DNA of 64,000 bases from PALSA-612 sp963711315 (GTDB lineage Bacteria; Actinomycetota; Thermoleophilia; Gaiellales; Gaiellaceae), in assembly GCA_963711315.1 (NCBI GenBank), contig CAVQDQ010000003.1:62001-126000 (forward strand). Direction: 5' to 3'. The position numbers and the translations under genes were made by a program. Of the stretch, positions 21,435-29,809 are shown in pieces. Below the pieces are notes generated by a model that was not told the DNA's origin, did not search any database, and was given only the letters and a program-made list of their open reading frames with translations. How positions within the stretch are numbered: the stretch's first letter is position 1; every line of letters begins with the position of its first letter.

Positions 21435-22361
21435 ATGCGCAACACTCGAGGCCTGCGACTTTTCGTCCTGGCCCTTGCTGCGCTGACTGTTTCGGCCGCC
21501 GTCGCCGGCACGGCTCCGCTGCCCGGCGCGCCCGGCTGTCCCGTCTTTCCGGCCTCGAATCCTTGGAATCAGCGCATCGACCGGCTGCCCGTGGCCAAGG
21601 GCTCGGACGCGATCGTTGCTGCCGTCGGCGCCGACGAGAACGTCCACGCCGATTTCGGCTCCGGCCTCTGGCGGGGAAGCCCGATCGGGATCCCGATCAC
21701 AGTCGTCCGAGGCTCACAGGCGACGACGCGGGTGGCTTTCGACTATGCCGACGAGAGCGATCGCGGGCCATATGCGATCCCTGCGAATGTCCGCATCGAA
21801 GGAGGCTCCGACCGTCACGCGCTGATCGTCGACCGCGACCGCTGCCGCCTGTACGAGCTTTATGCGCTCGAGCGGCGCGGCGGGCGCTGGCACGCCGGAT
21901 CGGGCGCGATCTGGAACCTGAGTTCGAACAAGCTGCGACCGGCCGGCTGGACGTCGGCGGATGCCGCCGGTCTCCCCATCCTGCCCGGCCTCGCACGCTA
22001 CGACGAGGTCGCTCGTGGACGCATCGATCACGCGCTCCGCTTCACCGTGGAACGCACGCGGCCCGCCTACGTCTACCCGGCGCGCCATTTCGCCGGCGAC
22101 GAGACCGACCCCTCGCTGCCGCCGATGGGCCTCCGCTTCCGGCTCAAGGCCTCGTACCCGACAGCCCGCTTCCCGCGCCAGGCTCGCGACGTACTCACCG
22201 CGCTGAAGCGCTACGGGATGATCGTCGCCGACAACGGCGCGAGCTGGTACGTCAGCGGCGCTCCCGACCCGCGCTGGTCGAACGACGACCTGCACACGCT
22301 GCACCGCGTACCGGGCTCGGCGTTCGAGGTCGTAGACACCTCCTCGCTCAAACCGCGCTGA
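21435..22361 (+). CDS. Secreted protein of unknown function
   Basis: A 308-residue protein with a clear signal peptide (MRNTRGLRLFVLALAALTV ... cleavage near VAGTA). The mature part begins with a GCPVFPASNPWNQRID segment. It also has an SDRHALIVDRDRCRLYELYALE strand pair, GLPILPGLARYDEV and a C-terminal RWSNDDLHTLHRVPGSAFEVVD. I know similar secreted conserved hypotheticals from actinobacteria and other soil bacteria but no tested function. ATG 21435 is chosen because it starts the signal peptide; the frame is open upstream. It is divergent from the broken cyclase gene and overlaps the acyl-CoA dehydrogenase end by 14 bp. Confidence 0.75.
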   Translation: MRNTRGLRLFVLALAALTVSAAVAGTAPLPGAPGCPVFPASNPWNQRIDRLPVAKGSDAIVAAVGADENVHADFGSGLWRGSPIGIPITVVRGSQATTRVAFDYADESDRGPYAIPANVRIEGGSDRHALIVDRDRCRLYELYALERRGGRWHAGSGAIWNLSSNKLRPAGWTSADAAGLPILPGLARYDEVARGRIDHALRFTVERTRPAYVYPARHFAGDETDPSLPPMGLRFRLKASYPTARFPRQARDVLTALKRYGMIVADNGASWYVSGAPDPRWSNDDLHTLHRVPGSAFEVVDTSSLKPR

Positions 22362-23526
22362 GCAAGAAGGCCCGCGACTCCCGAAGCATCTCGCGGGCGA
22401 TCACGAGACGCTGGATCTCCTGCGTGCCCTCGTAGATCTGCGTGATCTTCGCGTCGCGCATGAAGCGCTCGACCGGGTACTCCTTGATGTACCCGTAGCC
22501 GCCGAGGATTTGGACTGCGTCGGTCGTTACCGCCATCGCCACGTCGCCGCACTTGAGCTTTGCCATCGCCGACGCCTTCGTCAGCTCCTGGCCGTCGACG
22601 CCGGCGTCGACCATCTGCCCGAAGCGGTAGAGCAGTCCGCGCGCCGCCTCGCATTCTGTCTCCATGTCGGCGAGCTTCGCCTGGATCAGCTGATGCTCCG
22701 CGATCGGCTTGCCCATCGTCTCGCGGGTCTTCGCGTACTCGAGCGCGTAGTCGGTGGCGCCCTGCGCGATGCCGAGCGCCTGCGCCGCGACGCCGGGTCG
22801 CGACCGGTCGAGGATGCGCATGGCTAGCCGGAAGCCTTCTCCCTCGGCGCCTAGGCGGTTGCCGACCGGGATGCGGCAGTTGTCGAAGGACAACTCGCCG
22901 GTGGTCGAGCCCGAGATGCCCATCTTCGGCTCCAGCCGCGTCACTTCGAATCCCTGCGTGTCCGCTTCCACTATGAAGGCGGAGATGCCGGCATGGCCGG
23001 CTTCAGGATCGGTCTTCGCAAAGACTGTGTAGAGGCCGGCGACGCCCGCGTTCGTGATGAAGCGCTTCGAACCGTCGAGCACGTAGTCGGCGTCGTCGAT
23101 CCGGGCCGTAGTGCGCATGGCCGCCGAGTCCGAGCCGGAGCCCGCCTCCGTCAGGGCATAGGCGCAGAGGACTTCCCCGGAGGCGAGCTGTGGCAGCCAG
23201 CGCTCCTGCTGCTCGCGCGTCCCGTCCAGCTTGAGCCCGAGCGAACCCAGCTCCTGGACGGCGACGATCAGGCCGCTCGTCGCACAGACCTTCGAGAGCT
23301 CCTCGATCGCGACGAGCGCGAGGAGAGCACCGGTGCCGGTCCCGCCCCACTCCTCGTCGAACAGCAGTCCGAAGATCCCCTGCTCGCGGAACAGCTCGAC
23401 GACGTCCCAGGGGAATTCGTGCGACTCGTCGATCTCCGCCGCGCGAGGGGCGATCCGCTCGCGGGCGAGCGTCCGCACGAGCTCCCGGAGCTCGCGCTGC
23501 TCCTCCGTCAGCACCTCGTAGGGCAT
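22348..23526 (-). CDS. Acyl-CoA dehydrogenase
   Basis: A 392-residue FAD-dependent acyl-CoA dehydrogenase that introduces the alpha-beta double bond in fatty acyl-CoA or branched-chain acyl-CoA oxidation. Signatures are CAYALTEAGSGSDSAAM, the FAD-binding FITNAGVAGLYTVFAKTD, and the C-terminal catalytic segment IYEGTQEIQRLVIAREML, where the Glu of YEGT is the likely base. QILGGYGYIKEYPVERFMRD is also typical. The start is ATG 23526, seven bases after a TAGACT box. It lies ten bases after the VOC gene. Confidence 0.92.
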   Translation of the reverse strand: MPYEVLTEEQRELRELVRTLARERIAPRAAEIDESHEFPWDVVELFREQGIFGLLFDEEWGGTGTGALLALVAIEELSKVCATSGLIVAVQELGSLGLKLDGTREQQERWLPQLASGEVLCAYALTEAGSGSDSAAMRTTARIDDADYVLDGSKRFITNAGVAGLYTVFAKTDPEAGHAGISAFIVEADTQGFEVTRLEPKMGISGSTTGELSFDNCRIPVGNRLGAEGEGFRLAMRILDRSRPGVAAQALGIAQGATDYALEYAKTRETMGKPIAEHQLIQAKLADMETECEAARGLLYRFGQMVDAGVDGQELTKASAMAKLKCGDVAMAVTTDAVQILGGYGYIKEYPVERFMRDAKITQIYEGTQEIQRLVIAREMLRESRAFLLSAV

Positions 23527-23533
23527 GCGAATC

Positions 23534-23539
23534 AGTCTA
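23534..23539 (-). promoter_or_regulatory. -10 box (TAGACT) for leaderless acyl-CoA dehydrogenase
   Basis: TAGACT lies seven bases before the ATG at 23526 and overlaps the stop codon of the upstream VOC gene. Confidence 0.5.
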
Positions 23540-23905
23540 CGCAGACGGCTTGTGACAGACGGCTTCCACGTTGTTGCCGTCCGGATCGAGCACGAAGGCA
23601 CCGTAGTAGTGCTCGTGATAGTCAGGACGAAGTCCTGCGGCGCCGTTGTCTTCGCCACCCGCGGCGAGCGCGGCGGCGTGAAACGCGTCGACGGCAGAGC
23701 GATCCGGCGCGACCAACGCGACGTGCGCGGTCCCGACGGGATCCCTGCGCACGATCCAGAGGCTCGGCTTCCCTGCCGTCCCGAACCCTGTCCCGTAGCC
23801 CTCGGCGTCCATCACGACCCCGTACCCGAGCGGGGCCAGCGCCTGTTCGTAGAAGGCCTTGCTGGCTGCGTGGTCGGAGACGTTGAGCGCGACGTGGTCG
23901 ATCAT
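23537..23905 (-). CDS. VOC/glyoxalase-fold protein
   Basis: A 122-residue single-module vicinal oxygen chelate protein. It begins IDHVALNVSDHAASKAFYEQAL, carries the mid-domain GLRPDYHEHYYGAFVLDPDGNNVEAVCH, and therefore has the His, Tyr and Glu positions usual for a metal-binding VOC domain. The DPDGNNVEAV ending is typical of the bleomycin-resistance/dioxygenase group. Substrate unknown. ATG 23905 is preferred; a GAGAGGACAGG purine-rich stretch precedes it. It is divergent from the amidohydrolase with 31 bp between starts. Confidence 0.85.
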   Translation of the reverse strand: MIDHVALNVSDHAASKAFYEQALAPLGYGVVMDAEGYGTGFGTAGKPSLWIVRRDPVGTAHVALVAPDRSAVDAFHAAALAAGGEDNGAAGLRPDYHEHYYGAFVLDPDGNNVEAVCHKPSA

Positions 23906-23923
23906 CACCTGTCCTCTCGCCGT

Positions 23924-23929
23924 TAGTGT
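23924..23929 (+). promoter_or_regulatory. -10 box (TAGTGT) for leaderless amidohydrolase
   Basis: TAGTGT is followed by seven bases and the ATG at 23937. Confidence 0.5.
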
Positions 23930-23936
23930 CGCGGCC

Positions 23937-25472
23937 ATGATCCTAGAGAACGGCGTCATTCGCTCGATGGATGCGAGCCTGCCGGTGCAGCGGGCGTTGG
24001 CGATCGCCGGCGAGCGCGTGGCGGGCGGAGTTGGCACACACGAGACAGCGCTGGCCAGCCCCGAGGTCGTCGATCTCGGAGGCCGCTGCGTTCTCCCCGG
24101 CTTCACCGACTCGCACGTCCACTTCCCGACCTGGGCGCTCGCACTGCGGCAGGTGCGGCTGGAGGGGGTCAGCTCGCTGGACGAGGCGCTCGAACGCGTC
24201 TCGGCGGCCGTTCCCGACGTTGCGGCGGGTGGGATCCTGCGCGGCTTCGGCTGGCGGGACGCGGACTGGGCGATGCCTCCGACGAAGGAGGCGCTCGATG
24301 CCGTGACGGGAACCGTCCCGGCGGCGCTCTTCGCCCACGACTACCACTCGCTGTGGGTCAACTCCGCCACGCTCGCGCTCGCGGACGGCGATCTCGACGT
24401 GGCAGGTGGCGTCGTCGAACGGGACGAGTCCGGGGAGCCGACGGGCGTGCTGCGCGAAGAGGCAGCGTGGCAATTCCGGGAGGAGCATCTCGCCGCCCCA
24501 GACGACGAGTACGTGGACGCGATGCGCGAGGGCCTGCGCGTCGCTGCCTCGCGCGGCGTGACAGCCGTCCACGACAAGGACGGCTGGCTCGGCGCAGCCC
24601 GCTTCTGGCGGCGGCTGCACGAACAGGAGGCGCTGACCTTGCGCGTGTGGCAGTCGCTTCCCCACGAGCATCTCGACCGGGTCGTCGAGGCAGGGCTACC
24701 GCAGGGGCTCGGCGACTCCCTCCTTAGGGTCGGCTACCTCAAGGCCTTCATGGACGGAACGCTCGGCTCCCAGACGGCGCGGATGCTCGACGGCTCTGGC
24801 GTGGAGATCACGAGCGGCGAGCAGCTGGCGGACATCGTCACGCGTGCGGCGGCGGCAGGCTGGCCGGTGGCCGTGCACGCGATCGGCGATCTCGCCAACC
24901 GAGAAGCGCTCGATGCTTTTGAGCGGACGCAGGAGCATTGGCGCCCGCGCGGGCTACGTCCGCGCATCGAGCACGCGCAGTGCGTCGCCGAGGAGGACCT
25001 TCCTCGCTTCGCCGCTCTGGGCGTCGCCGCCTCGATCCAGTTCAGCCATGCCCCGTCGGACCGGGACCTCGCGGAGCGGTTCTGGGCCGATCGCCTCGCC
25101 GGCACGTACGCGTTCCGGACGCTGGTCGACTCCGGCGCAGTCGTCGCCAACGGCTCCGACGCTCCGATCGAGGAGCTCGATCCGTGGGCCGGCGTGTGCG
25201 CCGGCGTCCTCCGCACGCTCGACGAGCGCCCCGCGTGGCGCGCCGAGCAGGCGGTGACGGTCGAGCAGGCGCTGACGGCGACGATCGTCGCGCCGGCCTG
25301 GCTCTCCGGCGACGAGCGCCGGCGCGGGAAGCTCCTACCCGGCTACCTCGCCGATCTCGTCGTGCTCGACCGCGATCCGCTCGAGTGTGACCCTTCGGAG
25401 CTTCCCGCCGTGGCCGTCGTGGCCACGATGGTCGGCGGACGCTGGACGCACGACCCACCTCCCTGGGACTGA
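23937..25472 (+). CDS. Amidohydrolase family protein (YtcJ-like)
   Basis: A 511-residue metal-dependent hydrolase of the amidohydrolase-3/YtcJ group. The first metal motif is SHVHFP. Later landmarks are YLKAFMDGTLGSQTARML, AVHAIGDLANREALDA, PRIEHAQCV, and GSDAPIEELDPW with the catalytic aspartate. The C-terminal beta-domain closes with ADLVVLDRDPLE. Family members hydrolyse amide or formamide bonds, and the substrate here is not known. The ATG at 23937 is leaderless. The HxlR gene follows 18 bp later but has its own -10 box. Confidence 0.88.
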   Translation: MILENGVIRSMDASLPVQRALAIAGERVAGGVGTHETALASPEVVDLGGRCVLPGFTDSHVHFPTWALALRQVRLEGVSSLDEALERVSAAVPDVAAGGILRGFGWRDADWAMPPTKEALDAVTGTVPAALFAHDYHSLWVNSATLALADGDLDVAGGVVERDESGEPTGVLREEAAWQFREEHLAAPDDEYVDAMREGLRVAASRGVTAVHDKDGWLGAARFWRRLHEQEALTLRVWQSLPHEHLDRVVEAGLPQGLGDSLLRVGYLKAFMDGTLGSQTARMLDGSGVEITSGEQLADIVTRAAAAGWPVAVHAIGDLANREALDAFERTQEHWRPRGLRPRIEHAQCVAEEDLPRFAALGVAASIQFSHAPSDRDLAERFWADRLAGTYAFRTLVDSGAVVANGSDAPIEELDPWAGVCAGVLRTLDERPAWRAEQAVTVEQALTATIVAPAWLSGDERRRGKLLPGYLADLVVLDRDPLECDPSELPAVAVVATMVGGRWTHDPPPWD

Positions 25473-25477
25473 CGCTC

Positions 25478-25483
25478 TACAAT
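25478..25483 (+). promoter_or_regulatory. -10 box (TACAAT) for leaderless HxlR regulator
   Basis: TACAAT, close to the sigma-70 consensus, is seven bases before the GTG at 25491. Confidence 0.55.
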
Positions 25484-25490
25484 CGTTGTC

Positions 25491-25844
25491 GTGGCGATGC
25501 GCACGATGAAGGAGATCCACGACGAGACGTGTGCCGTCGCGTGCTGCGCGGACATCATCGGCGCGAAGTGGACGGCGCTCCTGCTCCACGACCTCTCCGA
25601 GGGCCCGCGCCGCTTCTCGGAGCTCGAGCGGGCGTGTCCGGGCATCAGCCCACGCACGCTGTCCGAGCGTCTCCGCCAGCTCGAGCAGGAGGCGATCGTC
25701 GAACGGCGCAGCTATGCCGAGGTGCCGCCCCGCGTCGAGTACGAGCTGACGGCGAAGGGCGAGTCGCTCCTACCGATCATCGACGCGATGCGCGAGTTCG
25801 GCCACGCCTGGCTCGTCCCCGAGCACGACCACTCGCACGGCTAG
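25491..25844 (+). CDS. HxlR-family transcriptional regulator
   Basis: A 117-residue winged-helix regulator. The HxlR core is visible: IGAKWTALLLHDLSEGPRRF, FSELERACPGISPRTLSERL (recognition helix) and VEYELTAKGESLLPII (wing). Three cysteines in the N-terminal arm (CAVACC) could sense redox or electrophiles as in other HxlR proteins, which is an inference. The start is GTG 25491. It converges on the M20 peptidase with nine bases between the stops. Confidence 0.9.
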   Translation: MAMRTMKEIHDETCAVACCADIIGAKWTALLLHDLSEGPRRFSELERACPGISPRTLSERLRQLEQEAIVERRSYAEVPPRVEYELTAKGESLLPIIDAMREFGHAWLVPEHDHSHG

Positions 25845-25853
25845 CGGCCGGCG

Positions 25854-27176
25854 TCAGGTCAGCTCGCCGAGCGAAACCAACAGCTCGCTCACGGCACGAA
25901 TGCCGAGCGGGACGTACTCGGCCGGCAGGCGCTCGTTCGGTGCATGGACGTTCGACTCGAGCAGCGCCATGCCGGTCATGATCGTCGGCACTCCGCGATC
26001 GACGAGCGTCGCGAGGACGGGCATCGTCCCGCCTGCGCGAACGAGCAGCGGTCGGACGCCGAATGCACGCTCGAACGCACCGAGCGCGAGCTGGATGGCG
26101 GGAGCGGCGGGGTCGACCACGCCAGGCCGGCTGCCGCCCTGGTACTCGAGCTCGACCGCCGCCCCGGGCGGAGCAGCGTCCTCGATGAGCTTCCTCACTT
26201 CGCCAGCGATCTCGTCCGGGTCCTGGCCAGGTGCGAGCCGAAGCGTGAAGTTCGCCTGCGCCCCAGAGATGAGCGTCGTGTTGAGGATCTGCTTGCCGGC
26301 ATGGATTCCGTTGATCTCGGCGGAGGGCTCGGCCCATGTGCGGGGATAGAACTCGTCCGCCGCCCGCTCGTCGTAAGGCGCCAACCCGGCGTCGGCGAGA
26401 ATCTCCGCACCGGGCTTGAGCTGCTCCCAGGCGGCCAGCTCGTCGGCCGTGGGCGCGGCGATCCCGGCCCGCAGTGGCTCGGGAAGCCGCCCCTCTCGTG
26501 GCAGGACCGCCGACAGACAGTCGATGAGAGCATGGATCGCGTTTAGGCCCGCATTGCCGTAGACCCCCGAGTGCTGGTCGCTCGGCCCCGTGCGGACGCG
26601 GAGGTCGAACCCGATCAGCCCACGCGTCGCGACGGTGAACTCGGGCTTGTCGCGCTCCGTCATGCCGCCGTCGAGGATCAGGCAAGCATCCGCCGGGCCG
26701 TCGTCCGCGGTCACCCAGTCGCTGATTGCCGTGCCGCCCGACTCTTCCTCGCCGTCGAACGCGACGCGGATGTTCACGGGGAGGCGACCCTCGGACGCGA
26801 GGGCGCGCACAGTAGAGAGGACGATGTAGAGCTGGCCCTTGTCGTCGGCGATGCCTCGGCTGTAGAGCCAGCCATCGCGCTCGACGAGTGTGAACGGGTC
26901 CGACTCCCACTCGTCGAGCGGCGCCGGCGGCTGGACGTCGAAGTGGCAGTAACAGAGCACCGTCGGCGCACGGTCGGGGTTGGCGGACGCCGGCACCTGC
27001 CCGATGACGAGCGGCTTCGACGTCGTCTCGACGACCTCCGCGGTGCCGCCCGCATCGCGCACGAAGCCGGCCACCCACTCAGCCGCACGGCGAACGTCGC
27101 CGTCATGCGTGGACTCTGCGCTCACGCTCGGGATCGCGATCAACTCAGCAAGCTCGTCGAACCAGGGCTCAGGCAC
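25854..27176 (-). CDS. M20-family dipeptidase/carboxypeptidase
   Basis: A 440-residue zinc peptidase of the M20/M25/M40 family. Metal and catalytic motifs are CYCHFDVQPPAP (first His and Asp), SRGIADDKGQ (bridging Asp), and FDGEEESGG (catalytic Glu pair). The dimerisation domain includes DQHSGVYGNAGLN, and the C-terminal half has VRAGGTMPVLATL. It probably hydrolyses dipeptides or N-acyl amino acids. The start is GTG 27176, eleven bases after the MFS gene stop, so it is the last gene of a four-gene operon. Confidence 0.9.
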   Translation of the reverse strand: MPEPWFDELAELIAIPSVSAESTHDGDVRRAAEWVAGFVRDAGGTAEVVETTSKPLVIGQVPASANPDRAPTVLCYCHFDVQPPAPLDEWESDPFTLVERDGWLYSRGIADDKGQLYIVLSTVRALASEGRLPVNIRVAFDGEEESGGTAISDWVTADDGPADACLILDGGMTERDKPEFTVATRGLIGFDLRVRTGPSDQHSGVYGNAGLNAIHALIDCLSAVLPREGRLPEPLRAGIAAPTADELAAWEQLKPGAEILADAGLAPYDERAADEFYPRTWAEPSAEINGIHAGKQILNTTLISGAQANFTLRLAPGQDPDEIAGEVRKLIEDAAPPGAAVELEYQGGSRPGVVDPAAPAIQLALGAFERAFGVRPLLVRAGGTMPVLATLVDRGVPTIMTGMALLESNVHAPNERLPAEYVPLGIRAVSELLVSLGELT

Positions 27177-27187
27177 GGGTCGCGAGT

Positions 27188-28822
27188 CTAGCTTCGGATC
27201 GAGCTCATGCGAGAGACGATGAGCGCGTCCGCCGCCTCCGCGCTCGCCGAGTGACCGGTGACCGCCGCAAGAAACGCGTCGCGTTCGAGGGCGTAGAGCT
27301 TCACGGGCGTGCGGGCAGTGACCGTGGCTGTCCGCGGCACATCGCGCAGGAGCGCGATCTCTCCGAAGCCATAACCCCGCGCGAACGACCCGATGTGCCG
27401 GCCGTCGGCGACCACGTCGACCTCGCCCTCGTCGATCACGTAGAACCGGTCGCCCTCGTCGCCCTGGACGATGACGGCCGTCCCCGCGGCGGCCTCCACC
27501 GGAATGAGCTGCCGGGCGAGGCGCTCGAGCGAGAGCTGCGGCAGCGGCGCGAACATCGGCACGAGCCCGAGCAGCTCGAGCTCGTGCACCGGCACGAAGG
27601 CGTCCGCGTCGATGCCGACGATCCTAGTCGCTCTGGCGAGCACGAGTACTGGGAGGAACAGGCCGACGACCACGAGCGCCCAGCGCGTACCGGCGGTCTC
27701 CACGAGCAGCGGTGCCAGGAGCGAGCCGATGCCGATCGCCAGGTAGAACACCGTCTCGACGACGCCGAAGACCCGCGCGAGCACATCGTCCGGCGCGATT
27801 CGCTGAAGGAGCGTGAAACCCGCGACGTCGACGAGCGTGTTGCCGATGCCGACGAGAGCAAGAGCCGCGACTGCGACGCCCACGGTCGGCCATGCAGCTA
27901 TGACGACGAGCGGTAAGCCCCAGAGAATGGCTCCGACGAGGAGCGGGATGGTCAGTCGAGTACGGTGCACGAGAGGCACGATGACGACAGCACCGAGGAG
28001 CGCTCCGAGGCCGACGGCAGCGTCCAGCAACCCGACGCCGCCGTTGCCGAGCTCCAGCAGCGCGAGCGCCGTGATGACGACGAGCACGTTGATGCAGCCG
28101 GCGGTGAGCGCCTGGCCGGAGAGCACGCCGGTCAGCAGGCGAAGGTCGGGCGTCCGCCACGTCACGCCAAAGCCGGCGAAGAGGAACTCCCGGAACGGAG
28201 GGTGACCGCCCGCGCCGGGGACGGGAGGCGACTCCTTGATCGGAAGCACGAGCAGCGCCGACCAGAGCAAGGAGACGGCCATGACGACGAGGGTCGCCTC
28301 CATGCCCGAGACGGCGAGCACGAGGCCTGCGAGCGCCGGGCCCGCGAACATCCCCAGGCCCTCGATCGTCGTGGCGATGACGTTGGCCATCGTCAGCTCC
28401 TCGGGCGTGCGTGCGAGCTGCGGGAGGATCGCGACCTGAGCGGGTCGGAATGCAGTGCCTACGGCGGCGGTCAGTCCAGCGAAGATGTAGACCAGCACGG
28501 GCGGAGCGTCGGCAACGATGACGACGAGCGTGCTGAGCACGAGGAGGGCGCGGACGAAGTCGCTGCCGAACATCACGTAGACGCGGCGGTAGCGATCCCC
28601 GAGCGCTGCCGCCGGAGGCGTGGCGAGCGCGCCGAGCGTGCGCAGCACGAACATCGCGCCCACTGCGGCCGCACCGCCCTGCTGGTAGGCGTACACGCCG
28701 AGCGCGATCTGGAAGCCGTAGTGACCGATGACGGATCCCGCCCACGCGATCTCCAGCAGCCGCAGGTCGCGGTTGCGGAAGACGGTGCCGACCGTTCCGT
28801 GTCGCTCGTCGGTCGAGCTCAC
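27188..28822 (-). CDS. MFS transporter with C-terminal cyclic-nucleotide-binding domain
   Basis: A 544-residue fusion. Residues 1-410 are a 12-helix major facilitator transporter (LLEIAWAGSVIGHYGFQIAL, MFVLRTLGALATPPAAALGDRYRR). Residues about 425-525 are a cNMP-binding domain with the diagnostic DRFYVIDEGEVDVVADG and FGEIALLRDVPRTATV, the phosphate-binding cassette with its arginine. This suggests a transporter gated or tuned by cAMP or cGMP. The GTG start overlaps the ATP-grasp stop by four bases, so translation is coupled. The transported substrate is unknown. Confidence 0.88.
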   Translation of the reverse strand: MSSTDERHGTVGTVFRNRDLRLLEIAWAGSVIGHYGFQIALGVYAYQQGGAAAVGAMFVLRTLGALATPPAAALGDRYRRVYVMFGSDFVRALLVLSTLVVIVADAPPVLVYIFAGLTAAVGTAFRPAQVAILPQLARTPEELTMANVIATTIEGLGMFAGPALAGLVLAVSGMEATLVVMAVSLLWSALLVLPIKESPPVPGAGGHPPFREFLFAGFGVTWRTPDLRLLTGVLSGQALTAGCINVLVVITALALLELGNGGVGLLDAAVGLGALLGAVVIVPLVHRTRLTIPLLVGAILWGLPLVVIAAWPTVGVAVAALALVGIGNTLVDVAGFTLLQRIAPDDVLARVFGVVETVFYLAIGIGSLLAPLLVETAGTRWALVVVGLFLPVLVLARATRIVGIDADAFVPVHELELLGLVPMFAPLPQLSLERLARQLIPVEAAAGTAVIVQGDEGDRFYVIDEGEVDVVADGRHIGSFARGYGFGEIALLRDVPRTATVTARTPVKLYALERDAFLAAVTGHSASAEAADALIVSRMSSIRS

Positions 28823-29799
28823 GGCAGCCGTCGCAGCGCGCAGTCGAGGATCTCGCCGATCAGCCCCTCGAACGAGATTCCCGCGCCCTCGGCGATCAGC
28901 GTCAGGTCACCGAGGCCGTGCCCATGCGGCCCGAGGCCGGGTAGCGGGTTGCACTCGAGAAAGTACGGGACGCCGGCGGGGTCGAGCCGGAAGTCGAGTC
29001 GGGCGACATCTCGGCAGCTGAGCGCCGCGAAAGCCCGTTCGCTCGCGCTCGTGATCGCAGCGAGCGCGCTGTCGTCGAGCGCGGCAGGGACCTCGTACCG
29101 CACGAGGCGCTCCCATTCCTGCTTCACGTCGAACGAATAGACGGGATGCTCCGGTGGATCGATGAACGTCACCTCCATCGGTGGCAGGACGCGTGCGGGC
29201 GAGCCGAGGAGGCCGACTGTGATCTCACGCCCGGCGATGTACTCCTCACTGAGCACGGGTTGCCCGTAGCGGTCGATCACTTCGCGAGCCAGTGCGCGGA
29301 GCCGCCCTTCGTCCGTGACGACGGAATCGGACGTGATCCCCTTCCCGGAGCCCTCGTGCAGCGGCTTGACGACCGCCGGCAGGCTGAAGCCACCGGGTAG
29401 CGGCTCGTCGCCGGTGGTCATGACAACACCGAGCGGCGTTGCCACGCCGGCCTCACGCACCACCGCCTTCGCCAGGGACTTGTCGAGCGTCAGGCCCAGC
29501 GCCACCGCGTCGCTGCCCGTGTACGGAATGCCGAGCAGATCGAGCAGCGCGGGCACCTGCGACTCGCGGCTGCGCGAGCCTCTGCCCTCGGCGATGTTGA
29601 AGACGACGTCCACGTTCGCGGCGGCGAGCGCCGCCGGCAGCGTCGCGTCCGCCTCGAGCCCTACGACGTCGTGGCCGTGTGAGGCGATCGCATCGCTGAT
29701 CGCGGCGATCGTCGCCGGATCGTCGAACTCGGCCTCATCGTCGCTCGGCGTATCGGGTCGCCCGGCACTGCGAATGTTGTAGACAAACCCGATGCGCAT
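28819..29799 (-). CDS. ATP-grasp ligase, D-alanine-D-alanine ligase-like
   Basis: A 326-residue ATP-grasp enzyme that joins a carboxylate to an amine using ATP. It has DVVFNIAEGRGSRSRESQVPALLDLLGIPYTGS (Ddl-like N-domain), LPAVVKPLHEGSGKGI (ATP loop), VLSEEYIAGREITVGLLG, and the metal site VARLDFRLD ... YFLECNPLPGLGPHG. The H-Q to aspartate-type substitutions at the ends mean it is not clearly a cell-wall Ddl. Together with the MFS and M20 genes it may make a peptide or peptide-like product. ATG 29799 is ten bases past the TPR gene stop. Confidence 0.85.
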   Translation of the reverse strand: MRIGFVYNIRSAGRPDTPSDDEAEFDDPATIAAISDAIASHGHDVVGLEADATLPAALAAANVDVVFNIAEGRGSRSRESQVPALLDLLGIPYTGSDAVALGLTLDKSLAKAVVREAGVATPLGVVMTTGDEPLPGGFSLPAVVKPLHEGSGKGITSDSVVTDEGRLRALAREVIDRYGQPVLSEEYIAGREITVGLLGSPARVLPPMEVTFIDPPEHPVYSFDVKQEWERLVRYEVPAALDDSALAAITSASERAFAALSCRDVARLDFRLDPAGVPYFLECNPLPGLGPHGHGLGDLTLIAEGAGISFEGLIGEILDCALRRLP

Positions 29800-29809
29800 G
29801 CGGTGAACC